A stretch of DNA of 64,000 nucleotides from Pteria penguin. Lineage: Eukaryota > Mollusca > Bivalvia > Pterioida > Pteriidae. Under the pieces are notes generated by a model that was given only the letters and a program-made list of their open reading frames with translations, had not been told where the DNA came from and searched no databases. Where the stretch lies: positions 310,001-374,000 of the forward strand of contig CM068588.1 in NCBI GenBank assembly GCA_035048485.1. The letters run 5' to 3'. Positions 24,598 through 34,909 of the stretch are shown one piece after another; position 1 is the stretch's first letter, and each line of letters begins with the position of its first letter. The position numbers were made by a program, and so were the translations under genes.

Positions 24598-27500
24598 ATA
24601 GAATGATGTCACCTTTTGAATGTCAAAATTGAGCACCTCCTTGAAGTAGATCGGCATAGTCGTCAGGAAAGTATAGCATGCCCAGTTCTCGCACGTATGG
24701 GCAACAATAATCGCCCAAACTCTGATTGAAGTCAGAATATTTAACCATGGTATAGACTGAAAAAAATAAAATCATTCATACATTCGTTTGAATTACAGAT
24801 AAACAGACCCTGTATGTAAGTGTTTATGTGTAATCAAAATGGTGATTTTTACCAAGGAGGGTTAACGATGGGGTGTCATAAAGTACTTTCCTTTTTGTCC
24901 ATATTTTACAGTTACACTCTAATTGTAAAATAGAGTTTATCATGTTGATGCCGCATATATTTTTATATCATTATGTGTTTTACAATACCTTACGTGTTTA
25001 TATTTTTATGACCTCTCAATATACGATACCTGTTGACCCTTGTTCTTTACATGGAGGATTATGTATAAATTTTTAAATGTACGTCCTTTGATTGTTCTGC
25101 TGGTACGGTGAGTGGGAAGGTGGGCCCGTATACCGTTTAACCACATCATTTGTTTGGCTTTTGTCAAATTAAAAGACCGTCCTAAGTCGGTATCATAATT
25201 GCACTACAATCAAATATTTTTGTAATGTGTTATATGTGCTAGTATATTATTTATATTCATGAATTGTATAGCTCCATGGTGACTTCTGCCACATAACTGA
25301 ACCATTGACTCCTCTTTTTTCTTTCTAATTGTAAAATCGAAATGTATTAAGCATTCAAATAAGAATAACGAAGAGAATGAAATGTTTGTAATAACTATGA
25401 TGAAGGTATAATTTTATCTTATAATTCAGAAGTAACAGAAGACATCTGACACAGCTGTATGACACAAATCACCAAGGACATGCACACAAAACATGATAAT
25501 AGTAGAATATATATACACGGAAAAACGACATTACAAAAATATTCCATTGTATTGCGGTTACGATACCGACTTAGGACGGTCGATTGAAGTAACAAACGTC
25601 ACTAAATTGGTGTGGTTAACAAACTCACCGCAAAAGCAGCACAATCAAAAGACACACATTTAAAAATTTATAGATATTCCTGCATATTGAAAACAAGGAT
25701 CAACAGGTTTCTCAAGAAGAGAGGTCATAAAAATTTATTACACACGTACACGAAATGTTTATAGAATATTATGTTGCTATCAAAAATATGTAAGGCGACA
25801 TCAACATAAGAAACAGAAGACATCAGACAAAGCTGTATGACACAAATCACCAAGGACCTGCACACAAAAATAAATAAACTGTGCTGTGCCCGTCTGTAAG
25901 CGATAGGAGTCCCGGCTAACAGTCAGAAGGGACGAGGATCAAGACCATGTCTCCTCTGAAAAGGTTTGGACAAGACCCGTCATAGAGTCCCGACCACGCC
26001 CTGTTTATCAGCGTGCAACGCTCAAGTATAAGTCTGCATATGGTTGTAGCGGGGGACCCAATATAAGACCAATAGTCTTAGCAATGATGTTGGGGTCGTA
26101 CTCTGGATGTCGAAGGCGTTTAATAATTTTAGAACCCGCCGATATGAAATTATCGAAATCTTTGTTCCTCCTTAGTTTGTACACTAGATCACCGTAGAAA
26201 ATGGGATGGAAAATTTCGCTGGATACGTATTGTTGCATTTCCGAATTTAGATAAAATGTCTGAATAAGATCTGTAAACTTTACCAAAAGTTTTTCGAAGT
26301 TTATGATATCTTTAACCCTGAGTAAGAAGTTTAAAAGTTATCTGAGAATTTTTCGCGTGAAAATCCAAAACGTTAGTGCAGGCTCTAGCGAACCGAACCA
26401 ATATAAATACCATATGATGGGAGTCTGGGGACATTACCATCCAGATAAGGTAAATTAACAATAGGAAGTCCAAAGTCGTCACGTTTATCATATATGTTGG
26501 TATGAATATTGTTGTTGGTTGGTTGATTCGGTGTTTTACGTCGCTTTCAACAATTTTTCAGTTATATCGCGACATGGAAGCAGGAGGTTACCAACCTCTT
26601 AAACATAGTGGCGCAACCCGGGAATCGAACCCGGATCGTCGGCGCCACAGAGTATTGTTGTTGATAATTTTAATATATAAGTCCAAAAAGGTGTTTCCTG
26701 ATCGGAAGTATTGTCTTAATTGAAGTTCAGATGGATAAATGTCAGTGATATAGTTTTCAGGAATTCCCTTATGCATAACTGGTATTAAATGAGTTTTGGA
26801 TCTAACTTATAGGTCAGTTTTTCACAAACTAGTACCTTCTTCAAATATTTTGATTTTCGCACTTTTTGTCTTGAACATCTCTGAATAGAGATAATGTGTC
26901 AGAATTTGCATATTGTGTAAGATTGATTGATTTATTGTTTTACGTCAGCCCACGGTTATTTCATGTATATGGTGACGGCATCTGCCTGATGCATCGCATA
27001 GTAATTTATACTGCTCCATTTATACTGTCTCATCCGAAAGACTGGACACCTGTGCACCCATGGCGGGAGTCGAACCCTAGCCCCCTGGTCACAAGCCGAG
27101 CACCTCGACATCTGGTCCACATCGGATTACATATGGAGTAAGTAATCGATACAACCATATACGTTATGTCATTTATAATGTTACGGCCACTGGTAAGCGG
27201 TTCTTTCTATTGACATTATATCTGTCAACACACCTTTCTATTATTACTCAAAGCATATTTAACTATTTCTATGAGCATACCTTTCTATTATTGGACATCT
27301 TGTGTTCTGTACTTTGAACAATGAATTTCTTTTCTTTTTCAGATATCCTGGGATGTTCATCTGGTTTGTCATAGACGAAGTACATCCACGTCAGAAACCA
27401 TACTATCCCTATACTTCCTAATTATAAAACAAAGTATAAGCATGATAAGAAATACATTATGTCGTCATGATTAAAATCTAAATTCCCTTTTGTCATACAA

Positions 27501-30500
27501 CTGAATCAGATGTCTTTTTGTCATACAGCTGAATCAGATATCTTTTTGTCATACAACTGAATCAGAAATCTTTTTGTCATACAGCTGAATCAGATATCTT
27601 TTTGTCATACAACTGAATCAGATATCTTTTTGTCATACAGCTGAATCAGATGTCTTTTTGTCATACAGCTGAATCAGATGTCTTTTTGTCATACAGCTGA
27701 ATCAGATATCTTTTTGTCATACAACTGAATCAGATATCTTTTTGTCATACAGCTGAATCAGATGTCTTTTTGTCATACAGCTGAATCAGATGTCTTTTTG
27801 TCATACAGCTGAATCAGATATCTTTTTGTCATACAGCTGAATCAGATCTTTTTTATCATTCTTTTGCAAAGCTGAAAATAAGATGCAACCTTCCATTCTA
27901 ATCCGTAATTAATTATAGCCCCTTTATTCACAGTGAAATAAAACTGCGGTCCTCAAAAGTTACTACTACAGTAGTCATATTATCTATAAATCTATGGATA
28001 TGAAACCAGACTTATGGGAATAGTTAAGATCTTTATGTCAGATAGTCGCATTCAAACTTGATGATATAGAAAAGCCAAAATACTGAATAAATTCAGTTTG
28101 AGAAAAAGCTCTTTTTTTTGCACAATTTTTTACTATTTGCAATGCCGAAAATTTGACGGAAAGCCGTTCTTCCAAACATCTGAAATATTATTGATCTGTA
28201 AGTTAAACACCTTGATGATATATATTAGTTGATAAATAAAATAGAAATAAGATAATATGAAAACAAGAATAAGTACGTAAAACATAAAATACGTAATGGT
28301 AAGGCAGCTGTTGTACCGACTTTGAACAGTCTATTGAAGTGACAATCGTCACTCTCAACTGGTGAAGTTAAAAGTTGTCTGGCCCAACTTCCCAAATCAC
28401 CATAATAACAATATAATGAAAACCCCTCACGTTTACACTTAAAAATTATATTCAATAAAGTGAACAAGGCTCGCTTTCACAGGTCACTTAAACCGTGGGG
28501 AAAATTAAAATATAAACATTAATTTTATTTTCGAATATCTTTCGATATAAATATTATAAAGTGACATCAACACACCAAACGTCCTCTGCCCGTCTTAAAG
28601 AGAGCTGGTCCTTAATACAAAGAAGTGCATGGAACGAAATTCTGAATTTATATCTCTTTTGAGAACTTTTTGACATTGAAGTAAGAGAAAACTACTCAGT
28701 GATAAGTCTGCGTCAGAATACAAAGGAGCTCAATACAAAAATAAAATGGAATATGCGTCTACCAAACGGGAGATGCTTACTCTCCACAGACAAATGCGAA
28801 GCCAAATAAAATCGAAGTGAAACCAGGTGCCCGGGAGAAGCAAGCGTCCCCTGGTTGCATGCAACACCCGTACTTATGATGCCATCGGGAACTATCAGTC
28901 CACCAGCAGTGACACCGGCCTAGTGGTTATAATAAATATAGAACATATATACCTTTTAATTTATTGCACCATATGCGCATTTCGACAACTTATGTCTCTT
29001 CAAGGTTACCCTAATAAGGAAAGATAATCCGGAATTTCACATTGGGGGGAAAATTCATTATATCGTAGTTTTCCCCGAGGGGGAAATGGCTATAAGAGGG
29101 GGGGGGGGGGTGATGGCTACATAACCAAATTTCCCCGGGGGAAAAACTACTATATAGCCATTTTACTGGGGGGGGGGGGGGGGGTGCTGCTATATAGCCA
29201 TTTTTCCGGAGAGAAAAATGACCACTATATAACACCGGCAGAGCACTGTTTCCTCAATTTTATGTCGCTTTATATATTTTTGATACCTGGATGTTTTTCT
29301 GCATTACCATAGGTGTTTATATATTTTTATGACCTCTCAACATGAGATACTTGTTGACCCTTGATCTCTTTATGGAGGAGTATTTGAATTTTTCAAATTG
29401 TGTCATTTGCTGTTTCGGTGGTTGGGAAGGAGGACCCGTAAACCGATTATTCATACCAATTTATTGACTATTGTTACATCAAATTACCGTCCTAAGTCGG
29501 TATCGTAACTACGCTATAATCGAATATTTTTCTGATGTCCTTATGTTTTTTTATGTTTTGGGGTTTTTTTAATATCATTACATTATATAATGTATATTTC
29601 CGTCGTGACTTCTGTCATACAGCTAAGTCAGTAAATGTTCTTTCTTCCTTTAATTTGAAGAGTTATATTATGTCCTCCACATTAATGTTTACATTTGTAC
29701 ATTTTCATACTTAAATAAGTTTCTATTCAAATTCATTATTACCAAAAACGTAAAATATACTCGGCCATCCTCCGTCAAATCCACACTCACAGAGATAAGC
29801 AGCCAGAGGGAAATTGATGATTGTGCCGAACATAGTGCCTGAAATAACAGCAAAACGCCTCCTTTAGTTCTATGCATGTAAACAAAGCTATTTACGAAAT
29901 TTTGAATACCCTTTCAAACTAAACCCTTTATATTTCAGTAAAAGAATCTCTCTTGGACACATAAAGCTAAAAAATTCGATGACGAAAATTAAAGGGACCT
30001 ACTCCGAGACTGAAAATTATAGCATGAAAAGGATACATTACGACAATATCTTAATTTTCCTGTATTTCATACATTATAAACTGTGTGTTAATTGCAAAAT
30101 TTAAAACTAAAATCCCTCTATGCCTTCGTAGAATAAAGGTAATTGAGTCAAATTAAATACGGTAGGTTTCCATTCTCCAAATGATGCGATAATCCGCCTA
30201 TAATCATGCGCGTGCGCGGATATTCACTATAGAAAACAACAAAAATAGCGCACATTGGGAAATACGAGCACGGGAAAAAGCAGAATTACGGTTGGAAAAA
30301 AACTATACACAGACTCCGAGGCCAAGAAAGTGGTACAAATATTAGAATCGGGTAAATCCCGAGTTTCATTGTCACGTGAATTCCTCTGACCGTCCTCATC
30401 AATATTCAAAGAGATTGCGTGGTTATGTTGCAATTTTAAAACGGGCATATCTTGTTTATGGCAAGGACTTTTGTAACGATACTTTTTACACATCTTAGAT

Positions 30501-33500
30501 AATATACTAACAATCCATTTCCGTTTAAGAAATCTATTTACATTTTTTATACTTTTCCCAACTTCAATCGGACCAGGCTCCTTTCAGTTCGATCCGGCCT
30601 TTTTCTGATTTCACATGATATAAGGGGAAATATCGGACAAATAATATTTTGCCACCTACATTTGCATTACTTTACTATGAAGTCACAATCCAAACATTGG
30701 CCTCATAATGAAAACCAAACAGCAGTTTGTCTGATGTAGGGCCCTTACATCATTTGGGCATCGGAAAAAGTCCATAGAAACTCCTGTTTATATGGTAATT
30801 GTCAAAGAGATGGTAAAATAAATTGATTATTACTGGAAAACATTCCAGGAAATTGTCTTACCAGCGTATCCTATACTTGGTAGTAGACTGGTCTCCAGTG
30901 GAGGTGCCCAATAAGACCAAAGTGATTGCTGTGCCGGAAAAACTACTCCCTAAAATAAATATTGCACTGAATTTTTCAACCATATTATCATTTTTTTAAT
31001 GGATTTTTATCCAAAATATGACATCACATTAGATATAGAGATTACGTCACCATATGGAATCCATAGGTGGATATCATTTTAAAAAGTAAGAAAGGATCAA
31101 TATCTAACATAGCTGCATGATAAAACACGAATATGCAATGCATTAAAGAACAAACACATTAAAGATATCTCTATAATATTCGATTTTCATCCAGATGAAA
31201 TGATGACTTAGTATGGTCAAAGAAAATCGTTTGATTAAATCATTTATAACGAAGCTGCATGCAAGGTGTTTTTATTCGCCTATTATTTTCAAAGCATGAG
31301 AAAACTAGTTTGGGATCATTATTAGGAAAGGACAAGTTTAATCCAGATGTTCGAGTATCAAATGAAAAATATGAACAGTATTATTGATCATTTCAATCAA
31401 ATTTTTGGAATTTTAAATGTTTTATTTTAAAAAAAGATTTCAAAGAAAAATAAGAAAATATTCATCAAATAAGGAGATCCGACTCCAACATGTGACAAAA
31501 TACAATCTAGGAAACGAAACAGAAAACAAAAATAAAAACACCTACATAGATGACGTTACACAATATTCGATTACACTGGACTTTCAACTGCCAACAAACC
31601 AATGAATATGATACATCACCATGACATAAATATGATAAAAAACAAACCATACATTTTATTACTCTTTTATTTTTATATTTCTTATAAAGTACCGAATTTA
31701 ATTTTTTTTTCCTTCCATTTGTTTTCATCATGACAAGAGAACCAGTATATGCTTGTTGACAAGACGGGTCAGATAATATAAATATAATATAAATAATATA
31801 AATAGATAATAGCACATATAATCTACAAATCCAAGATATAAATGTACCTGACATAGTCCTATTAAACAGCGAATGCCTATAAGACCGAACACGTGTGTCC
31901 TGGCTGCCACAGGTGTAAGAAGAGTCAGGATTGAACATGCCAACATAAACCACCCGTATACACGTTTTCCACCACAACGAATCGACAACCAGCCTCCAAA
32001 TATCTGGGTACATAAATAACCCCAAAAAAACGATCCTAGAATGAGTCCTTGGGTACTTTTGTGCCAAACGAACTCCCCACTCTAGTAAAAGACATGTAAT
32101 AAAAATAAGAACAATATAGAAATATCATACAAAGAAAATGACATCATTTACGAATGAATTAAAATATTTAAGATAAAATAATTTTAACGAGTAAACAGGT
32201 ATAAACGTCATATTTGCTGGCAGGAATACAAACAGTCAAAATCAGTTTGCATAAACACATGCTGTGAATTCTTAAATACTAGAATGATTACGATAAAATC
32301 TACTCTGCATACATACTGGACTCAAAAGTTTCTTTTAACGGATGAAAATAAAAGGGATTAGGGAAAATTCCCCCAAAACAATTCAACATCAATTATGCTT
32401 CTCTTGATGTAAATTGTATTTTTATCCTATCACAATTCATCAATTCAACAATGCTTTTCGTATGTAAGAAGTATGTAAGAATTTGCAATATAAACTCTAT
32501 TAAAACAAAATACGAATGTAACCGAAAAGTCACAGTTGAACTCACTCATGGACTCTGGAAATTAAAGTTATGCACCTAGGTTTTATACTTTGGTCTGATC
32601 CCAGGGGCAGGAAATCTTGTCAACATGTGAGCATATCATATATCCGTACAACGGTGCTTACTGTCAACAATATGGTGCAATCCAGGAATTGAACCCACCA
32701 TGTCTGCACCGCACTCAGTGCTTCTCCATTACGCTAGATGTGCTCTTAATTTCAATCCATGATACGATGAAAAAAGTTAATAAATGGAAACACTGTATTT
32801 TTAGAGTTAGGCTGTCAAAAATTACAAGCGAAATGACTAAGCTCAGTGTAGCTTTTGATCCATGAATTAAGGGTAGGAATTAAGTGAATAGGACAACTGT
32901 GGGTGAGTTTTTCCGGTTCTCAGTTTCATAATTAAACAATGGATCCCAACCATAAAAGTGAAATAAAATACATATTCCTCTTCTGTCACGTTTAGATTCA
33001 GGAGAACATGAATGGTAACCATAATCTTGTTATGCGCATCAGTAATCATATTTTTCTCTTGTGACGCTGTATCAATTACTTCCGTAATTAATATTTATTT
33101 TATTACACTTCTTCCCTTCTGTAGTTCATAAAAAGATATTGCAGGAAATTGGTTTGACTTAAGAATTATCATGCCACCTTTCTGATGTTGTGAGAATGAA
33201 TCACGTTCTCTACAGAGTTGGCCTTTGTACATCAGGTATTGGTTGAATAACACAATCATGGTGTATCGTTTGGACATTCTTGGCGGATGTTGTTGACCAA
33301 GCACACTAGACTCTCCTGGGTCTCTGAGTCACTCCTGCAAGGCATACCTTTTCAAAATCATCACTAAATAATTTGCATCTGTTTTAGTTAAGGAGAAAAA
33401 GCGCGGACAAGTTTCAAACCAGGTACAACTTATGAAGAAGACACGCGGATAAGTTTATAGTGATGGACTGACAGAGGGACAGATGAATAGACAGTCGGAG

Positions 33501-34155
33501 GACAGTGATATAGTCGTATATACGTCACAGGCGTGTAAAATTGTTCGTTTCCTCTTGCTTCCATATCCCGAAAAATTGTCATAAGCAACGTAAAACACCA
33601 ATGTACCCACAAATGAATTGTAATTGTGAAACGTATACACCTGCGTTTCAAGTACAAACATGTTACAGCTAGATCAAAAAAGATTATCTTACAATTGAAT
33701 TGTTGCTGTCAAAAGCGTCTGTGTGGAGTTCATCGCAACTTCGCAACTTTTTGATCTCACTTCTATTTCCGGTTTCAAATTGGTGGCCAGTATAATTTAC
33801 TATGTGTATGTCTTGGATTATTTGACTTTCATGTACCGCTGTGTGGTTGATCATACACACTATGGCAACACTCATATTGATCCTCTGTAAATACAGATTA
33901 CAGAAGCCAAAGAAGGAAACGATGGCGATATTTAGACGACATGATCCTATCAGAGGCGTCGGTTCTGCAATTAACAAGAAGAAAAATAGCATCCACTCTA
34001 ATATAGAAATGGATTGGATTCGATTCTATCAAGAAAGAAAATTCACTCTGATATGATTTTATATACAAAAATAATAAAATACAAGTAAAGCAAACACAGA
34101 GCTCTGGTGTCATATCACTTAGCCGCCGCATAATTATACCACAGTTCGTATTCAT
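22144..34155 (-). CDS. SLC17 family (sialin-like) anion transporter, nine exons
   Basis: This is a spliced 12-TM major-facilitator gene. Exons join in phase as 34155-34119 (tentative), 33964-33693, 32081-31848, 30949-30862, 29838-29743, 27417-27281, 24756-24613, 23873-23496 and 22356-22144, giving about 532 codons. All inferred introns begin GT and end AG. Order and motifs follow vertebrate sialin (SLC17A5): TPLI near the N-terminus, FFGFC and RINMSVAIV in TM1, a glycosylatable first loop, [53 protein letters not shown], and ASGELQSWA near the end. Family members export sialic acid or other organic anions from lysosomes or synaptic vesicles, usually coupled to protons. The TM4 signature is altered: Glu171 and Glu175 of human sialin are Ile and Gln, and His183 is Gln, while Arg168 is kept. 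Proton coupling may therefore differ. Bivalves have many SLC17 paralogues, so the substrate is unknown. No frameshift is seen. Confidence 0.9.
22663..22900 (+). mobile_element. tRNA-headed SINE in SLC17 intron 8
   Basis: The head reads CACTGTAGCTCAGTAGATG (box A-like) and AGGGTTCGACTTT (box B-like), followed by a body ending TGACGTAAAACAATAA. The CACCATATACG and TGACGTAAAAC parts of the tail are shared with the SINEs at 27 kb and in the 45-bp array. The tRNA-like part is too worn for a real tRNA. Confidence 0.75.
23496..23873 (-). CDS. SLC17-like gene, exon 8 (TM8-TM11)
   Basis: The exon is 126 codons between ATTCAG and GTATGT. It begins [11 protein letters not shown] and contains [15 protein letters not shown], then a Gly-rich stretch, then [19 protein letters not shown] and [13 protein letters not shown]. 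The order matches sialin TM8-TM11 without gaps. Confidence 0.93.
24537..24601. repeat. (AAAT)n microsatellite in SLC17 intron 7
   Basis: About 16 TAAA units starting 12 bases beyond the donor of exon 7. A looser TTTA tract lies at 24230-24275. Confidence 0.95.
24613..24756 (-). CDS. SLC17-like gene, exon 7 (TM7)
   Basis: The exon is 48 codons between TTTCAG and GTGACA. It encodes [20 protein letters not shown], then [14 protein letters not shown] and [12 protein letters not shown]. It aligns with the SVPW...WAIVVAH...NWTFYTLLTLLPTYMKE region of sialin. Confidence 0.92.
24925..25330 (+). mobile_element. PLE family A 3'-terminal fragment in SLC17 intron 7
   Basis: This is a plus-oriented copy (reverse of the others) of the family A 3' region: TGTGTTTTACAATACCTTAC, TGGGAAGGTGGGCCCGTA, GACCGTCCTAAGTCGGTAT and a closing GACTCCTCTTTTTTC. 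It lies between exons 7 and 6 of the transporter gene, antisense to that gene. Confidence 0.75.
25436..26800 (-). mobile_element. Diverged PLE (family C) in SLC17 intron, interrupted by a SINE
   Basis: It shares the CCGACTTAGGACGGTC box (25568-25583) and the 3' layout of family A at lower identity. The frame 26286-26008 encodes the RT C-terminus, including [10 protein letters not shown] and [16 protein letters not shown]. Upstream RT sequence continues to about 26800 but is split by a 135-base SINE at 26518-26652. A ~55-base module with CAGCTGTATGACACAAATC occurs twice, at 25436-25493 and 25817-25870. It is sense with respect to the host gene. Confidence 0.7.
26518..26652 (-). mobile_element. 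SINE fragment with 11-bp target duplication, nested in a PLE
   Basis: The minus strand carries a box B-like GGGTTCGATTCCC, then a body ending in ACGTAAAACACCGAATC. It is flanked by TATTGTTGTTG at 26507-26517 and 26653-26663, a perfect target-site duplication. The host sequence is the RT region of a PLE. Confidence 0.85.
26919..27132 (-). mobile_element. tRNA-headed SINE in SLC17 intron 6
   Basis: On the minus strand the head carries a box B-like AGGGTTCGACTCCCG, then GGATGAGACAGTATAA, and the tail ends ACGTAAAACAATAAATC. The CATCTGCCTGAT segment is common to the array SINEs. Head box A is worn. Confidence 0.75.
27281..27417 (-). CDS. SLC17-like gene, exon 6 (TM6 and cytoplasmic loop)
   Basis: The exon is 137 bases between AATTAG and GTATGC, phase 1 to 0. 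It encodes [19 protein letters not shown] then [14 protein letters not shown]-x-P-x-x-HP-x-IS is a hallmark of the SLC17 central loop. Confidence 0.92.
27465..27850. repeat. 28-bp minisatellite in SLC17 intron 5
   Basis: About 13 nearly identical units of TTTTTGTCATACAGCTGAAT plus CAGATATC or CAGATGTC, with CAACTG variants. Low divergence indicates recent expansion. It starts about 50 bases from exon 6. Confidence 0.93.
28290..28620 (-). mobile_element. Old PLE 3' remnant in SLC17 intron 5
   Basis: The TTGTACCGACTTTGAACAGT box, the AACTGGTGAAGTTAA stretch and the GACATCAACACACCAAAC stretch follow the family A/C 3' order, but with many changes and gaps. Confidence 0.4.
28780..29015. repeat. 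CCCGGG-module joined to a GCGCATTTCGACAAC repeat
   Basis: AAATCGAAGTGAAACCAGGTG and CCCGGGAGAAGCAAGCGTCC run into CCACCAGCAGTGACACCGGC, TTGCACCATATGCGCATTTC and TATGTCTCTTCA. The second part recurs at 62280-62780. Confidence 0.65.
29040..29190. repeat. G-run cluster in SLC17 intron 5
   Basis: Runs of about 13 and 18 Gs plus GGGGGGAAAA, CCCCGAGGGGG and CCCCGGGGG occur inside tandem copies of a ~70-base unit with CTATATAGCCATTTT. It is transcribed antisense (C-rich) in the transporter pre-mRNA. Confidence 0.8.
29290..29640 (+). mobile_element. Old PLE 3' remnant, opposite orientation
   Basis: TTATGACCTCTCAACATGAG, GGTTGGGAAGGAGGACCCGTA, TACCGTCCTAAGTCGGTATC and CTTCTGTCATACAGCTAAG occur in the order of the family A 3' end. 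It lies in inverted orientation to 28290-28620 within the same SLC17 intron. Confidence 0.5.
29743..29838 (-). CDS. SLC17-like gene, exon 5 (TM5)
   Basis: The exon is 96 bases between TTTCAG and GTAATA, phase 1 to phase 1. It encodes [20 protein letters not shown] then WPSIFYVFG, aligning with the GTVISLPLSG and WTYVFYFFG segments of sialin. Confidence 0.88.
30862..30949 (-). CDS. SLC17-like gene, exon 4 (TM4 end, WAPPLE motif)
   Basis: The exon is 88 bases between TTTTAG and GTAAGA, ending in phase 1. It encodes [19 protein letters not shown] then SIGYA. WAPPLE is a strong SLC17 signature. The family His before the Trp is Gln. Confidence 0.92.
31848..32081 (-). CDS. SLC17-like gene, exon 3 (TM2-TM4)
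   Basis: The exon is 78 codons between ACTAG and GTACAT. It reads [21 protein letters not shown], then [16 protein letters not shown] (the MFS loop 2-3 motif region), ending RCLIGLCQ in TM4. Sialin has RALEGLGE here, so both TM4 glutamates are replaced. Confidence 0.92.
32590..32750 (-). mobile_element. SINE-like tRNA head in SLC17 intron 2
   Basis: The minus strand reads TCTAGCGTAATGGAGAAGC, then GTGGGTTCAATTCC, spaced like tRNA boxes A and B. A degenerate body follows. It may be a separate SINE family. Confidence 0.5.
33545..33625 (+). repeat. SINE body fragment in SLC17 intron 2
   Basis: CTTGCTTCCATATCCCG and CAACGTAAAACACCAAT match the body and tail of the SINE at 26518-26652 in reverse orientation. 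The head is absent. Confidence 0.5.
33693..33964 (-). CDS. SLC17-like gene, exon 2 (TM1 and first luminal loop)
   Basis: It is flanked by TTGCAG and GTAAGA. It encodes [14 protein letters not shown], then TM1 with FFGFC and RINMSVAIV, then a long polar loop with N-glycosylation sequons NHT, NYT and NRS. The Arg in CRLNIAIV aligns with human sialin Arg39, the Salla disease position. The exon ends in phase 0. Confidence 0.88.
34119..34155 (-). CDS. SLC17-like gene, proposed exon 1 (start codon)
   Basis: ATG at 34155 opens a short frame of 12 codons plus one base. A GTGATA donor follows at 34118, and the resulting 154-base intron ends in TTGCAG. The one-base phase fits exon 2 exactly and yields Lys-Pro-Thr-Pro-Leu-Ile, which resembles the dileucine segment of sialin. 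The donor is weak and the exon tiny, so an alternative upstream first exon is possible. Confidence 0.45.
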
Positions 34156-34509
34156 AGTTCCTGCAAATCAGATGCAAGACCATATTTTAAAAAGAAGTCA
34201 GTGTCACTGCACTTTTCATGAATGCCAAACATATTCAGCCAACGATGGAAAAATACGAGAGCAAATGCATTTCTAAATCAGTTGATCTTACTATACAATG
34301 ATTGTACCTCTATTGATTTGCTGAAAAGTACGTATTAATGAACTATTCTAATCGGAGCGATCTCCATCGCTCACTGGAATCACTAATATTCCCAGAAGAG
34401 ATAATTCAAACCACCTTATAGATTCTTGAATATAACAGTCAAGTCTGCTTTGAAGACAACCTATATTGAGCCGTTACTTCCCCGCGGAGGTTTGACTTAA
34501 ATGTTATTA

Positions 34510-34790
34510 TACCCATTTTCATGATGTTATGTGGCACAGCCACTTTCTACACAGTGTTTGTTGACATTCATGTTTCTATACAGTGCTTAATTATATTTGT
34601 TTCGCCTGTATGTGAGGATATTCGTGGCAGGTGTGGCTAGTCAAACAGGAGATGCTCCTTCCGGGGACCTGGTCTCACCTCTGAATTTAAGGAATCCGTG
34701 AATGTCTACTGTGGTACATTGTTGTTAATGCAATAGTCATGTGGCTTCGTATTTTACATTGTCTTTCTCTGTTCCTGACTGCTTATCGTC
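34510..34790 (+). repeat. ~270-bp dispersed repeat, copy 3 (inverted)
   Basis: The reverse of copies 1 and 2: TACACAGTGTTTG, CAGTGCTTAATTATATTTG, AACAGGAGATGCTCC, CTGGTCTCACCTCTGAA, TGGTACATTGTTGTTA. Confidence 0.8.
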
Positions 34791-34909
34791 CATACAAAAG
34801 CAACCTGTGATAAGTGACCACCTATCTTAAGTGAACACTTTCCCCTTCCCTTTGGTGATCGCTTAATATAAGTATGACTGTATTTTTATTTAATTAAAAC
34901 CCCCCAATC

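Noticed and set aside
27465..27850. A CRISPR-like look from regular 28-base repeats
   Set aside because: The units are directly adjacent with no unique spacers, in an intron of a eukaryotic gene.
30227..30493. An 88-codon minus-strand frame in SLC17 intron 4
   Set aside because: It is in a large intron of the transporter, has no homology I recognise, and lies between exons whose phases already match.
31507..32067. A 186-codon minus-strand frame overlapping SLC17 exon 3
   Set aside because: It reads the exon in the wrong frame and continues into the intron. The correct frame has SLC17 motifs and matching splice phases.
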